A stretch of DNA of 64,000 bases from Acidovorax sp. KKS102 (GTDB taxonomy: Bacteria; Pseudomonadota; Gammaproteobacteria; Burkholderiales; Burkholderiaceae_C), in assembly GCF_000302535.1 (NCBI RefSeq), contig NC_018708.1, positions 3,782,001 through 3,846,000 of the forward strand. Direction: 5' to 3'. A program made the translations under genes and the position numbers. The notes under the pieces were generated by a model, which made no database searches, was not told the origin of the DNA, and was given only the letters and a program-made list of their open reading frames with translations. This document shows positions 51,278 through 60,584 of the stretch, one piece after another (the stretch's first letter is position 1; each line of letters starts with the position of its first letter).

Positions 51278-51795
51278 TCACGCGGGCGGCAAGCCCTGGG
51301 CAGGCCGGGCAGAAGACCCGGCAGCAAGCCGCTGCAGGTAGGGCTGCACGAACAGGTACAACCCCGTCAACAACAGCAGCGCCAGCGGCGGCAGGGGCGC
51401 ATAGGTCACCCAGTCCGGCGGGTTGCCTCCCCTCTGAGCACGGACCACAAAATTGGCGATGACGGCCAGGGCGTGTCACCCTTCAATTCCCCCACGCGAA
51501 AGCCATCCAGGCCGTGCAGTGCTAGGCGCCCTGAGTGCCGTGTAGCCCCGCTACACAAGCGAAGGACAACGACGCAATGCGCGGCCTGGATGGCTTTCCC
51601 TTCGGGCTGGCTGCGCAATGCGGCGTCTGCTTTGTCAGGTGGCTTGCCAATAGCCAGCTATTGGCTGCGCCCCCCTTCGCGCATCCATCCGCATTGCGCG
51701 GCCAGCGCGCGGGGGAATTGAAGGGTGGCACGCCCTGGCGTGAACGCCATCGACACCCAGCGATGAAACCGCCGGATGCCCGCACCGGCGCTCAT
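51278..51795 (-). pseudogene. Small membrane protein gene split by a palindromic insertion
   Basis: Read leftward from ATG 51795 (overlapping the VOC gene stop as ATGA): MSAGAGIRRFHRWVSMAFT, then the inserted element at 51465-51739, then LAVIANFVVRAQRGGNPP with DWVTYAPLPPLALLLLTGLY and LFVQPYL, stop at 51278. Joined across the insertion, the two parts read as one ~80-residue protein with two transmembrane helices of a kind often seen as small conserved membrane proteins. It was the third gene of the AraC-VOC operon. Reading through the element adds foreign codons, so it is probably non-functional. Confidence 0.72.
51465..51739. mobile_element. 275-bp nested inverted-repeat element (MITE-like)
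   Basis: Terminal inverted repeats of 34 bp (51465-51498 and 51706-51739; core CACCCTTCAATTCCCCC) match with two mismatches. Inside are two more arm pairs: 51498-51518 with 51578-51598 (core GCCATCCAGGCC) around a GTGTAG-CCCCG-CTACAC hairpin, and 51607-51623 with 51689-51705 (core GCGCAATGCGG) around a perfect GCCAATAG-CCAG-CTATTGGC hairpin. The whole would fold as a two-armed cruciform. No transposase. Confidence 0.82.
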
Positions 51796-52217
51796 TGCGC
51801 ACCTCCAGCGGCCAGCTGGATCATCTTCCAGCCGTTGCCCGCCGGGTCGCGAAAGCCTGCGTCCACATTGCCGTACCGGTCCACGGGCTCCTGTGTGAAC
51901 TCCACGCCCAGATCCCGCAGCCGGGCATAGTCGGCGCGGCAGTCCGCAACATGAAGCACCAGCGCAGGCATGGCACCTTTGGCCACCATCGCGCGCAAAG
52001 TTTGCGCTGTGGCTTCATCATGGATCGGTGGGCCGGGCCTGAACAAGCCCAGCTGAAAGCCTGGCTGGTCAGGGTGCTGCACCGTCAGCCAGCGGTAGGG
52101 CCCGTTGCGCACGTCCGTGTGCACGCGAAACCCGAGCTTGCCCACGTAAAACGCGAGCGCTTCATCATGGTCGTCCACATACACGCCCACCACACCAATG
52201 CCTTGGTTCGTCGTCAT
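51792..52217 (-). CDS. VOC-family (glyoxalase/bleomycin-resistance-like) protein
   Basis: 141 residues. GIGVVGVYVDDHDEALAFYV and FTQEPVDRYGNVDAGFRDPA GN-type ending are typical of vicinal-oxygen-chelate proteins, with His/Glu-type metal ligands spread over the fold. Substrate unknown. Starts in a TGATG overlap with the upstream AraC gene; its stop overlaps the start of the broken membrane gene. Confidence 0.88.
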   Translation of the reverse strand: MTTNQGIGVVGVYVDDHDEALAFYVGKLGFRVHTDVRNGPYRWLTVQHPDQPGFQLGLFRPGPPIHDEATAQTLRAMVAKGAMPALVLHVADCRADYARLRDLGVEFTQEPVDRYGNVDAGFRDPAGNGWKMIQLAAGGAQ

Positions 52218-52750
52218 CAGATCTCCTGGTTTGTTGCTGATGTCGGCTTTGTACCTGCGGCCTGGCGGCGGCGCTTCTCCGAAACTGCGGTGATGAGGTC
52301 GGGACGTTGCGCAGCCTTCAAAACGCAGACGGGTACCTTGTCCAGTGCCTCCACAGTGGCATGGGCCTGCTGGCGCACCACACTGGGGCTGTGCCCCGTG
52401 ATGTCACGGAAGGTGCGCCCAAAGGTGCCCAGGCTCTCCCAGCCTGTGGCAAACGCGATCTCGGTGATGGGCAGGTCCGTGTCTCGCAGCAGCGTGGTGG
52501 CTTGCTCGATGCGGCGTGTCAGCAGGTAGCGGTGGGGCGGGATGCCAAAGGCCTGCCGGAAGGACCGGGCGAAATGCGCCTCCGAGACGCCGCTCACCTC
52601 CGCCAGCCGCTGGACTGGCCAGGCCTCGTGCGACGCAGCGTCCATGTGGTCCTTGGCGCGCAACAGGCGGCGCAAAAGCGCCGGGTCTTGGGGCGCAATC
52701 GGGTGGGCGGCTTCGCCTTTGACTGGGGGCTTCGGGGGCACGGAGGGCAT
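52217..52750 (-). CDS. AraC-family regulator (short form)
   Basis: 177 residues from ATG 52750 (a GTG at 52783 would add 11 residues). The N-terminal ~30 residues are Pro-rich. AraC helix-turn-helix pair: VQRLAEVSGVSEAHFARSFR and ITEIAFATGWESLGTFGRTF. There is no ligand domain. It is the first gene of the AraC-VOC-membrane operon and probably regulates it. Confidence 0.88.
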   Translation of the reverse strand: MPSVPPKPPVKGEAAHPIAPQDPALLRRLLRAKDHMDAASHEAWPVQRLAEVSGVSEAHFARSFRQAFGIPPHRYLLTRRIEQATTLLRDTDLPITEIAFATGWESLGTFGRTFRDITGHSPSVVRQQAHATVEALDKVPVCVLKAAQRPDLITAVSEKRRRQAAGTKPTSATNQEI

Positions 52751-52992
52751 GGTGGGTGCAGCATATCGCCTGTCTGGCGGCACTCCTGCACCGCCGGTAC
52801 AGAGGCAGGCAAGACTTGCGAGGCACCACAGGTGAACACAAGCACCGTGAACAAAGTCACCGTCTTCGCGATGGGCCTCACCCGCTGCGGGTGCTGCCGA
52901 GACAAGGGCATGGAATCATCGCGGCATCGCCCGTCGATGGCCGCCCGGCCGTCGGCAGCCCCCATCATTCATCTCTTCGCGAACCATCCACC

Positions 52993-53754
52993 ATGAAGCG
53001 TCTTCTCATCCTGGGAGCCACGGGCTCCCTCGGCCGCCACGTGCTGCAGCAGGCTGTGGCAGCCGGCCACCAGGTATCGGTCATCGTGCGCAACCCCGCC
53101 AAGCTGCCCCCGGACCTGCGGTCACGCATCACGGTGCACCCTGTGGACCTGGGCACGGTAGCCACCGGCGCTTTGGCCGACTTGGTTCGGGGCCACGAGG
53201 CACTGATCAACTGCGCGGGGCTGGTCACCGAAGGCCGCGCATTTGTCGATCTTGTGGACCGCGTTGTTTCCAGTGTGGAATCCCTGGCGCCTTCCGAGCG
53301 GCCGATCTGCTGGTTCATGGCGGGCGCCGCCGTGCTCGACATCGGCCAGACAGGCCGCCGGGGGGTTGAACTGCCCAAGGTGCGCGACACCTATTGGCCG
53401 CACCGGAAGAACTTTGAGCGCCTGAACACGTCCCCCATTGACTGGCGGCTGCTGTGCCCCGGGCCGATGGTGGACCAAGCCGCGCTCGGCATCGACCGGC
53501 TGCGCATTGCTGCGGACCAGCTGCCGGTCTCTATGCCGTCCTTTGCAGGCAGGCTCCCCAGCCCGCTGTTGCTATTGCTCTTTGCGTCGAAGGTGCCGCA
53601 GATGATCGTGCCCTATGCCGATGCAGCGGCGCTGATGCTGGCCCATCTTGCGCCCCGGGGCGCGATGTCCCGGCACCGCGTGGGCCTCGCGCTGCCCGTG
53701 GGCATGCGCGGCAAGAAAGACACCTGGGCGGCCAAGCCCCGCAGTGCCAGCTGA
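52993..53754 (+). CDS. NAD(P)-binding Rossmann-fold protein (NmrA/SDR-like)
   Basis: 253 residues; ATG 52993. N-terminal RLLILGATGSLGRHVLQQAV with the GATGxxG dinucleotide motif, followed by NPAKLPPDLRSRITVHPVDL. It resembles atypical short-chain dehydrogenases of the NmrA/NAD-dependent epimerase type; the catalytic Tyr-Lys pair is not obvious, so it could be a sensor or reductase. Function unknown. Confidence 0.82.
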   Translation: MKRLLILGATGSLGRHVLQQAVAAGHQVSVIVRNPAKLPPDLRSRITVHPVDLGTVATGALADLVRGHEALINCAGLVTEGRAFVDLVDRVVSSVESLAPSERPICWFMAGAAVLDIGQTGRRGVELPKVRDTYWPHRKNFERLNTSPIDWRLLCPGPMVDQAALGIDRLRIAADQLPVSMPSFAGRLPSPLLLLLFASKVPQMIVPYADAAALMLAHLAPRGAMSRHRVGLALPVGMRGKKDTWAAKPRSAS

Positions 53755-53767
53755 CGCCGACATCCAT

Positions 53768-53797
53768 GAAAAAAGGCCCTCGCAGTCACGAGGGCCT
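53768..53797 (-). terminator. Terminator of pmbA
   Basis: AGGCCCTCG/CGAGGGCCT stem (53774-53782 with 53789-53797). Read on the minus strand it ends in TTTTTTCATG, so it serves the leftward pmbA transcript. Confidence 0.85.
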
Positions 53798-53871
53798 GGG
53801 GGGACAGGAAAGCTGCCGAAACTTGTCTCACATCAGCAACTTGCAGCATCCGCCTGCGGCAGCCATAAAGA

Positions 53872-55314
53872 TCAGCTGCCCGCCACCTTCATGCGGTTGA
53901 CCAGGATGGAGCCCACCGTCTTGGCGCCGTAGTTGTAGGCATCCGCGCCCACGGCCTCGATGCCCTTGAGCATGTCTTTCAGGTTGCCCGCGATGGTGAT
54001 CTCGTGCACCGGGAAGGCGATCTTGCCGTTCTCCACCCAGAAGCCGCTGGCGCCGCGCGAATAGTCGCCCGTCACGTAGTTCACGCCCTGGCCCATCAGC
54101 TCCACCACAAACAGGCCGGTGCCCAGCTTTTGCAGCATGGCGTCCAGGTTGTCGCTGGCCTGCGTGAGGCGCGAGGTCATCACCAGGTTGTGCGAGCCCC
54201 CGGCGTTGCCGGTGGTCTTCATGCCCAGCTTGCGGGCCGAGTAGCTCGACAGGAAATAGCCTTCCACCCGACCGCCTTTGACGACCTTGCGCGGCGCCAC
54301 GCGCACGCCTTCCTCGTCAAACGGCGAGCTGCCCTTGCCGCCCAGAATGAACGGGTCTTCGAGGATGTCGATGTGCTTGGGGAAGACCATCTTGCCCAGC
54401 GAGTCGAGCAAGAAGCTGCTCTTGCGGTACAGCGAGCCGCCACTGATGGCCTGCACAAAACCGCCCAGCAGGCCTGAGGCCAGCGTCGATTCAAACAGCA
54501 CGGGGCACTGTGTGGTGGGGATCTTGCGGCTGCCCAGGCGGCTCAGCGCGCGCTGCGCTGCGTAGCGGCCCACGGCCTCGGGCGATGCCAGGTCGGCCGC
54601 ATTGCGCATGGAGCTGTACCAGGCATCGCGCTGCATCTCGCCGTTCTTGCCGGGCAGCGAAGCGATGGGTGCCACCGAGAAGCTGTGGCGCGAACTGGCA
54701 TAGCCGCCGCGAAAGCCGCGCGTGTGAGCGCTGAAGAAATGGCTTTGCTGGGCCGACACGCCCGCGCCTTCGCTGTTGGTGATGCGGCGGTGCGTCTTGA
54801 ATGCGGCGGCTTCGCAGGCCATGGCCATCTCTGCAGCCTCTTCGCTGGTGATGGCCCAAGGGTGGAAGAGTTGCAGGTCGCGGTGCGTGTCAGCAGGCGC
54901 GATGTCGTCGGCATCGGGCAGACCAGCCACGGGATCTTCGGCCGTGAAGCGGGCGATGTCGTAGGCCGCCTGCACGGTCTGCTCGATCGCCTTGGTCGAA
55001 AAGTCTGACGTGCTCGCGTTGCCCCGGCGGTGGCCGATGTAGACCGTCACGCCCAGCGACTTGTCGCGGTTGCGCTCCACGTTCTCCAGCTCGCCCTTGC
55101 GCACGCTGACCGAGAGGCCGCAGCCTTCGGACGCCTCAGCGCCTGCATCGGTGGCGCCCAGCTTTTTGGCATGCGCCAGGGCGCGGTCCACCAGCTCTTC
55201 AAAAAACGGGCGGCTGTAGCTGAAGCCGCTGTCAGGGGTGCGAGAGGTGGCGGCTGCGGGCGCGGCGGTCAGCGCGCCAGGGGTGCGCGGGGCGCGGTTG
55301 GAGGGTTTGTTCAT
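53872..55314 (-). CDS. pmbA: Metallopeptidase PmbA (TldE)
   Basis: 480 residues; ATG 55314 chosen over 55338. SVSVRKGELENVERNRDKSL and VYIGHRRGNASTSDFSTKAI are the PmbA/TldD N-terminal signature; GDYSRGASGFWVENGKIAFP and EITIAGNLKDMLKGIEAVG mark the C-terminal domain. PmbA lacks the zinc motif of TldD and works with it in peptide maturation and CcdA degradation. Divergent from yjgA across 66 bp. Confidence 0.96.
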   Translation of the reverse strand: MNKPSNRAPRTPGALTAAPAAATSRTPDSGFSYSRPFFEELVDRALAHAKKLGATDAGAEASEGCGLSVSVRKGELENVERNRDKSLGVTVYIGHRRGNASTSDFSTKAIEQTVQAAYDIARFTAEDPVAGLPDADDIAPADTHRDLQLFHPWAITSEEAAEMAMACEAAAFKTHRRITNSEGAGVSAQQSHFFSAHTRGFRGGYASSRHSFSVAPIASLPGKNGEMQRDAWYSSMRNAADLASPEAVGRYAAQRALSRLGSRKIPTTQCPVLFESTLASGLLGGFVQAISGGSLYRKSSFLLDSLGKMVFPKHIDILEDPFILGGKGSSPFDEEGVRVAPRKVVKGGRVEGYFLSSYSARKLGMKTTGNAGGSHNLVMTSRLTQASDNLDAMLQKLGTGLFVVELMGQGVNYVTGDYSRGASGFWVENGKIAFPVHEITIAGNLKDMLKGIEAVGADAYNYGAKTVGSILVNRMKVAGS

Positions 55315-55380
55315 AGCGGCAGCTATGATACTTGCCACTGTGGCGCGCTCTGCGCCACTCGTTTTTTGCCCCCACCACCC

Positions 55381-56052
55381 ATGTCACGCAAACCCAAAAA
55401 AGGCTACTTTGTGCGAGGCCAGTTCGTTGCCGAAGGCAGCGAACTGGACATCCAGCTCAAGGCCGAACTCAAAGGCACGCCCGATGCCAGCCGCACCGAT
55501 CTCAAGCGCGAGAGCGATGAACTGCAGGACCTGGGCAAGGAGTTGCTGACCCTGCGCGCCGACCTGTTCGACGCCGTGGGCCTGCCCGACAAGCTGGTGG
55601 AGGCGCTGGCCGAGGCCAAGCGCATCACCAACTTTGAAGGCAAGCGCCGCCAGATGCAGTACGTGGGCAAGCTCATGCGCAAGCTCGAACCCGAGCTGGT
55701 GCAGGCCGCCCGACAGGCCCTGGAAGAGCAGCACAAGGGCTCTGCCACCGAAAAGCTGCAGCTGCACCTGGCCGAACAATGGCGCGACCGCCTGATCGCC
55801 GATGACGACACGCTGGCCGCCTGGATGGCCGAGCACCCCACCACCGACACCCAGCAGCTGCGCGCGCTGATCCGCCAGGCTCGCAAGGACGCACAGCCCG
55901 CAGGCAAAGAGGCCAATGTCCAGGTCTCGCAAGGCCTGGCGCCCCGCAAGGGCCGTGCGTACCGCGAGCTGTTCCAGCTGGTGCGCGAGCACCTGGGCGG
56001 CACCGGCACGGCAGATGCCGGCGACACCGACGAGGACAACGACGATGAGTGA
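55381..56052 (+). CDS. yjgA: Ribosome-associated protein YjgA (DarP)
   Basis: 223 residues; ATG 55381. MSRKPKKGYFVRGQFVAEGS and NFEGKRRQMQYVGKLMRKLE are typical of the DUF615 family, which assists 50S subunit maturation. The acidic C-terminal tail DAGDTDEDNDDE is a common ending. Divergent partner of pmbA; overlaps mog by 8 bases. Confidence 0.95.
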   Translation: MSRKPKKGYFVRGQFVAEGSELDIQLKAELKGTPDASRTDLKRESDELQDLGKELLTLRADLFDAVGLPDKLVEALAEAKRITNFEGKRRQMQYVGKLMRKLEPELVQAARQALEEQHKGSATEKLQLHLAEQWRDRLIADDDTLAAWMAEHPTTDTQQLRALIRQARKDAQPAGKEANVQVSQGLAPRKGRAYRELFQLVREHLGGTGTADAGDTDEDNDDE

Positions 56053-56650
56053 AGCCGTCCACGACGCCGTCAAGATCGGCATCGTCTCCATCAGCGACCG
56101 CGCCAGCACTGGCGTTTATGAAGACAAGGGCCTGCCCGCACTGCAGGACTGGCTCACGCGTGCGCTGCACAACCCCATCACCTTCGAGCCGCGTCTGATC
56201 CCCGATGAACAGGCCGGCATCAGCGCCACGCTGATCGAGTTGGTGGACGCCGGTTGCGCGTTGGTGCTGACCACGGGTGGCACCGGCCCCGCACTGCGCG
56301 ATGTAACGCCCGAGGCCACGCTGGCTGTGGCGCACAAGGAGATGCCCGGCTTTGGCGAGCAGATGCGCCAGATCAGCCTGAAGTTCGTTCCCACGGCCAT
56401 CCTCTCGCGCCAAGTGGCAGTGATCCGTGGAAACAGCCTCATCATCAATCTGCCCGGCCAGCCCAAGGCGATTGCCGAGACACTGGAGGGACTGAAGGAC
56501 GCCGACGGCAAGCAGATCGTGCCGGGCATCTTTGCTGCAGTGCCCTACTGCATCGACCTGATCGGCGGGCCTTACCTGGAAACGCGCGATGAGGTGTGCA
56601 AGGCGTTCCGGCCCAAGACGGCGATTCGCGCACCGCGCACATCCATCTGA
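56045..56650 (+). CDS. mog: Molybdopterin adenylyltransferase Mog
   Basis: 201 residues; ATG 56045 inside the end of yjgA. KIGIVSISDRASTGVYEDKG, VLTTGGTGPALRDVTPEATL and NSLIINLPGQPKAIAETLEG match MogA/MoaB-type enzymes. It adenylates molybdopterin before Mo insertion, a step that NasA needs, though the genes are not linked. Confidence 0.95.
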   Translation: MSEAVHDAVKIGIVSISDRASTGVYEDKGLPALQDWLTRALHNPITFEPRLIPDEQAGISATLIELVDAGCALVLTTGGTGPALRDVTPEATLAVAHKEMPGFGEQMRQISLKFVPTAILSRQVAVIRGNSLIINLPGQPKAIAETLEGLKDADGKQIVPGIFAAVPYCIDLIGGPYLETRDEVCKAFRPKTAIRAPRTSI

Positions 56651-56720
56651 TCGCCGGACAGCCCGACACTGTGGCGCTATACGCTTTCTCAGTACGCATC
56701 GGTAGCAGTTCGGACCTGCT

Positions 56721-57749
56721 ATGAAATACCTCTGGCTTGTCCATCTGCCGCTGCTGGTCCTGCTTGGCTACCTGTACTGGCGAAACCGCAGCATGAAACA
56801 GCGGCAGGATGCGCTGGTGCAAGGCCTGAAGGGGCAGCACTACTGGCGCATCAATCTGGCACGGCCTGGTTTCTATAAGAGCTGGCTGCGCATCATGCCG
56901 TTTGAAGCCAAGGGTGTGCTGATTGACGACGGCGAGACACTGCGCATCAAAGGTTTCTGGCTGAAGGGCCACCGCCCATTCGAATCGTCTATCGACAAGG
57001 CCAGCGCCAGCGTGCAATGGCTTGGTAACCGGCACCTGCGCGCGGGCAACCTGTATTGGGCCGAGCTGAACACCCCGCGCGGGGCGCTGTTGTTTTGTGC
57101 GGATACCGGCATGTACGCGCTGCCTTCGCGCGAGGCGCTGTCAGACATATTTCGCAGCGCCTTCCCGGACTACGCACTTGACGAGCAACAGACCACGGAC
57201 TTTGCCCTGGAGAAGAACCCCCGCAGCATCAGCATGGTGGCCGCGTTCTTCGCGCTTTTCCTTTTCAGCCTGATCGACACCTTCGTCATCAGCCGCTTCG
57301 AACTGACCGATGCGCAGTTGCTGAACATGCTGGTAAGCCCCCTGCTACCACTGGGCGCAGCTGCTGGGGCCGGCGTTCTGCTGCTGTCGTGCTACCTCTT
57401 CATGAACCGCGGGGGAGTCCCCGCCCGGGAATCCATGGTGGTGGGCACCTTCGTCGCCCTCGCGGCGCTGGGCGCTGCACTGCCCGCCGCCAAGCGCGTG
57501 GACCAATGGCTTGCAGACGGACCGACGCAGGCCTATACCTACCGCGTGACTTCCGCCACGCGGCTGGAACCGGTCGACCTGTCCCTGGGCCTGCCCCGCA
57601 TGTACTTCCCGCGCGCACGGGAGTACTGGGATCAGTTTCCCCCAGGCAGTGACTACCAGATACCTTTTCTGCGGGGCCCTCTGGGACTGTGGCAACTCGA
57701 CCATGCCGCTTTTGATCCGCCGCTGATCGCCTTCTACGAGAAGCGATAG
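56721..57749 (+). CDS. Hypothetical membrane protein
   Basis: 342 residues. An N-terminal hydrophobic helix (LWLVHLPLLVLLGYLYWRNR), a soluble region of ~150 residues rich in Trp and Leu (LKGQHYWRINLARPGFYKSW), then two or three central helices (MVAAFFALFLFSLIDTFVIS, LLSCYLFMNRGG) and a soluble C-terminal domain. No family recognised. Flanked by mog and cysE, apparently a single-gene unit. Confidence 0.75.
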   Translation: MKYLWLVHLPLLVLLGYLYWRNRSMKQRQDALVQGLKGQHYWRINLARPGFYKSWLRIMPFEAKGVLIDDGETLRIKGFWLKGHRPFESSIDKASASVQWLGNRHLRAGNLYWAELNTPRGALLFCADTGMYALPSREALSDIFRSAFPDYALDEQQTTDFALEKNPRSISMVAAFFALFLFSLIDTFVISRFELTDAQLLNMLVSPLLPLGAAAGAGVLLLSCYLFMNRGGVPARESMVVGTFVALAALGAALPAAKRVDQWLADGPTQAYTYRVTSATRLEPVDLSLGLPRMYFPRAREYWDQFPPGSDYQIPFLRGPLGLWQLDHAAFDPPLIAFYEKR

Positions 57750-57791
57750 CCGCAGGTGTCGCGGCGGCCCAGCACCCAACTCGCTGCAGGC

Positions 57792-58574
57792 CTACTTGCC
57801 CACCAACTCGTTGAGCTTGCCCGCCTCGAACTGCTCCTTAATCGCCGCGTCGCAAGGCACGCAGTCCTTGGCCTGCTGGTTGGCGGCCGAGAGTTTTTCG
57901 ATGGCCTGCCACAGCAGCGCAATCTGATGCTCTTGCGATGAGGCGTTGTCGATCAAGCCGCGCATGGCCTGCGACAGTGGGTCGTCTTCCTGCGTAATGC
58001 CATAGGCGGTGAACTTGCGCGCCGGCTGGGATTCGGTCACGTCGGCACTCTGCCCCTCTTTGGACGGGATGATGCGCGCCGGGATACCCACCGCCGTGGC
58101 GCCTGCAGGCACCGGCTTGATGACCACGGCGTTGGAGCCGATCTTGGCACCATCACCCACCTCAAAGCCACCCAGCACCTTGGCGCCCGCGCTCACCACC
58201 ACGTCCTTGCCCAGCGTGGGGTGGCGCTTGGTGCCCTTGTACAGCGAAGTGCCGCCCAGCGTCACGCCCTGGTAGATGGTGCAGCCATCGCCGATCTCGG
58301 CGGTCTCGCCCACCACCACGCCCATGGCATGGTCAAAGAACACGCGCTCGCCGATCTTGGCGCCGGGATGGATCTCGATGCCGGTGAACCAGCGCGCAAA
58401 GTGCGAGATGAAACGCCCCAGCCACTTGAGGCCGTGGTGCCAGCACCAGTGCGCGGGGCGGTGCAGCCAGATCGCGTGCAGGCCCGGATAACAGGTGATC
58501 ACCTCCCACGTGCTGCGCGCGGCAGGATCGCGGTCGAGGATGCACTGGATATCGGAGCGCAGGCGGGCGAGCAT
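57792..58574 (-). CDS. cysE: Serine O-acetyltransferase CysE
   Basis: 260 residues. [20 protein letters not shown] with the left-handed-helix hexapeptide region ([40 protein letters not shown]) is typical of short-type CysE. It makes O-acetylserine from serine and acetyl-CoA, the first step of cysteine synthesis. The C-terminal ~70 residues ([20 protein letters not shown]) are an extension beyond the hexapeptide domain. Confidence 0.94.
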   Translation of the reverse strand: MLARLRSDIQCILDRDPAARSTWEVITCYPGLHAIWLHRPAHWCWHHGLKWLGRFISHFARWFTGIEIHPGAKIGERVFFDHAMGVVVGETAEIGDGCTIYQGVTLGGTSLYKGTKRHPTLGKDVVVSAGAKVLGGFEVGDGAKIGSNAVVIKPVPAGATAVGIPARIIPSKEGQSADVTESQPARKFTAYGITQEDDPLSQAMRGLIDNASSQEHQIALLWQAIEKLSAANQQAKDCVPCDAAIKEQFEAGKLNELVGK

Positions 58575-58610
58575 TGGTTGTTATGGTTATTTGTAAATGG
58601 GCTGCACAGT

Positions 58611-59423
58611 CTATCGTTTCGCCTGCGCCGTCTCGATCATGGCTTTGGCGACACCTCTCAAGATGTGGATTTCCTCGGGGCTGAGCTGCGCGCGGTTGAA
58701 AAGCTGGTTAAGGCGGGGCATGAGCTTCTTGGGCGCGGCCGGGTCCAGGAAGCCGATGGAGGTGAGCGCCTGCTCCCAGTGGCCCAGCATCCCCGCCACC
58801 TGCGCCGCGTCGGCCAGCGCGCGCGGCGGGGTGGCGTCCTGCACCGCAAAACCGCCCAATGCCTGGCGCCATTCGTAGGCGATCACCTGGATGGCTGCTC
58901 CCAGGTTGAGCGAGCCGAAACCCGGGTTGGTGGGAATCGACAGCGCTACATGGCAGCGGTACACGTCTTCGTTGGTCATGCCGAACCGCTCGGACCCGAA
59001 GAGAAAGGCCACGCCGGCTTGCGGGGCCGCGCCCGGGTCTGCAGGGGTGTCGCCGGATGAATTTGAAGGGTTTTGGGCCTCTTGCGCTAGTGCTTCATGC
59101 CTGAGCAGCTCACTTTTTAATAGCATTTCAAAGTGGGCACGTGGCGCGGCCGTGGGCGGGCCGAAGTCGCGGGGCGTCATGGCCGTGGCGCACAAGTGGC
59201 TCATGCCGTCCAGGGCCTCGTCCAGCGTGGCGACGATGCGAGCGTTGTTCAGCACATCGAGGGCGCCGCTGGCGCGCTGGATGGTTTCCTCGCGCCGCAG
59301 CACGTTGGCCCAGCGTGGACCGACCAGCACCAGGTCGTCAAACCCCATGGTTTTCATGGCGCGGGCGGCGGCGCCCACATTGCCGGCGTGGCTGGTGTTG
59401 ATCAGGACAAAACGGGTCTTCAT
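58611..59423 (-). CDS. trmJ: tRNA (cytidine/uridine-2'-O-)-methyltransferase TrmJ
   Basis: 270 residues. FVLINTSHAGNVGAAARAMK at the N terminus and FGSERFGMTNEDVYRCHVAL with SLNLGAAIQVIAYEW are SPOUT/TrmJ signatures. It methylates position 32 of several tRNAs. A family A repeat is translated in frame (MLLKSELLRHEALAQEAQNP), lengthening the loop between the two conserved parts compared with the usual protein. Between cysE and suhB, a typical betaproteobacterial order. Confidence 0.94.
   Translation of the reverse strand: MKTRFVLINTSHAGNVGAAARAMKTMGFDDLVLVGPRWANVLRREETIQRASGALDVLNNARIVATLDEALDGMSHLCATAMTPRDFGPPTAAPRAHFEMLLKSELLRHEALAQEAQNPSNSSGDTPADPGAAPQAGVAFLFGSERFGMTNEDVYRCHVALSIPTNPGFGSLNLGAAIQVIAYEWRQALGGFAVQDATPPRALADAAQVAGMLGHWEQALTSIGFLDPAAPKKLMPRLNQLFNRAQLSPEEIHILRGVAKAMIETAQAKR
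59066..59134. repeat. Family A repeat inside trmJ
   Basis: GGCCTCTTGCGCTAGTGCTT...GAGCAGCTCACTTTTTAATAGC, in frame in trmJ and related to the copy at 42378. Confidence 0.65.
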
Positions 59424-59598
59424 GGACGGGCGGGGCGAGAGGGAGAAAGCGGCCGGTTAGGCAAAAAAGGGCTCTGCGGGTAAAATCCTGCCCTCTATTG
59501 TCGCCGCCCGCATCGCCGGGACGGGTCGGACCTCCCCGCTCATCCTGTACGCAGACGCCCGCGCCACCCTGGCCGTGCGCTGCCAACCACCACAATTT

Positions 59599-60552
59599 AT
59601 GTCGTCTACTCTGCACCCCATGCTCAACGTGGCCATCAAGGCTGCACGCGCCGCCGGCGCCATCATCAACCGCGCGGCCCTGGACGTGGAATCGGTGCGG
59701 ATCTCGCAAAAGCAGATCAATGACTTTGTGACCGAGGTGGACCACGCCTCCGAAAAGATCATTATCGAGACGCTGCTGACGGCATACCCCGGCCACGGCA
59801 TCCTGGCGGAAGAGTCGGGCAAGGAATACGGCGCCAGGGATTCGGAGTTCGTCTGGATCATCGACCCGCTGGACGGCACCACCAACTTCATCCACGGCTT
59901 CCCTGTGTACTGCATCAGCATTGCGCTGGCCGTGAAGGGCAAGATCGAGCAGGCCGTGGTGTACGACCCCACCCGTAACGACCTGTTCACCGCCACCAAG
60001 GGCCGCGGCGCCTTCCTGAACGAGCGCCGCATCCGCGTGAGCAAGCGCACCCAGCTCAAGGACTGTCTGATCTCCACAGGCTTCCCTTTCCGCCCCGGCG
60101 ACAACTTCAAGAGCTACCTGAACATGATGGCCGACGTGATGCAGCGCACCGCCGGCCTGCGCCGCCCCGGCGCCGCTGCGCTGGACCTGGCCTATGTGGC
60201 TGCGGGCTTCACCGACGGCTTCTTTGAAACGGGTCTGTCGATCTGGGACGTGGCAGCGGGCTCGCTGCTGGTGACTGAGGCCGGCGGCCTGGTGGGCAAT
60301 TTCACGGGCGAAGCCGACTTCCTGGAGCAGCGCGAGTGCCTGGCGGGCAACCCCCGCGTGTACGGCCAGCTGGTGCCCATCCTGGGCAAGTACAGCAAGT
60401 TTGCGAGCGCTGGCGACAAGGCGGCTGTGCGCCAGGCGGCTGCGGCCGATGCGCCAGCCACCGAGACCCAAGACACTAACGAAGGCGCGGATGCAGCAGA
60501 ACCAGCCGCCCCGCAGGCCGACGCCGCCAAGGGCGAAGACGCGCCGTTCTGA
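59599..60552 (+). CDS. suhB: Inositol monophosphatase family protein SuhB
   Basis: 317 residues from ATG 59599. Metal-binding and catalytic motifs: [32 protein letters not shown] and [15 protein letters not shown]. SuhB dephosphorylates inositol-1-phosphate and also joins the rRNA antitermination complex in E. coli. The C-terminal ~45 residues are an Ala/Asp/Glu-rich tail ([20 protein letters not shown]), a lineage-specific extension. Confidence 0.95.
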   Translation: MSSTLHPMLNVAIKAARAAGAIINRAALDVESVRISQKQINDFVTEVDHASEKIIIETLLTAYPGHGILAEESGKEYGARDSEFVWIIDPLDGTTNFIHGFPVYCISIALAVKGKIEQAVVYDPTRNDLFTATKGRGAFLNERRIRVSKRTQLKDCLISTGFPFRPGDNFKSYLNMMADVMQRTAGLRRPGAAALDLAYVAAGFTDGFFETGLSIWDVAAGSLLVTEAGGLVGNFTGEADFLEQRECLAGNPRVYGQLVPILGKYSKFASAGDKAAVRQAAAADAPATETQDTNEGADAAEPAAPQADAAKGEDAPF

Positions 60553-60584
60553 TCTTCCGTGCCCTCGCCCTTCGGGGCGAGGCG

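Noticed and set aside
51535-51930. Plus-strand frame across the 51465-51739 element and the VOC gene
   Set aside because: Starts inside the insertion element and runs antisense to the VOC gene.
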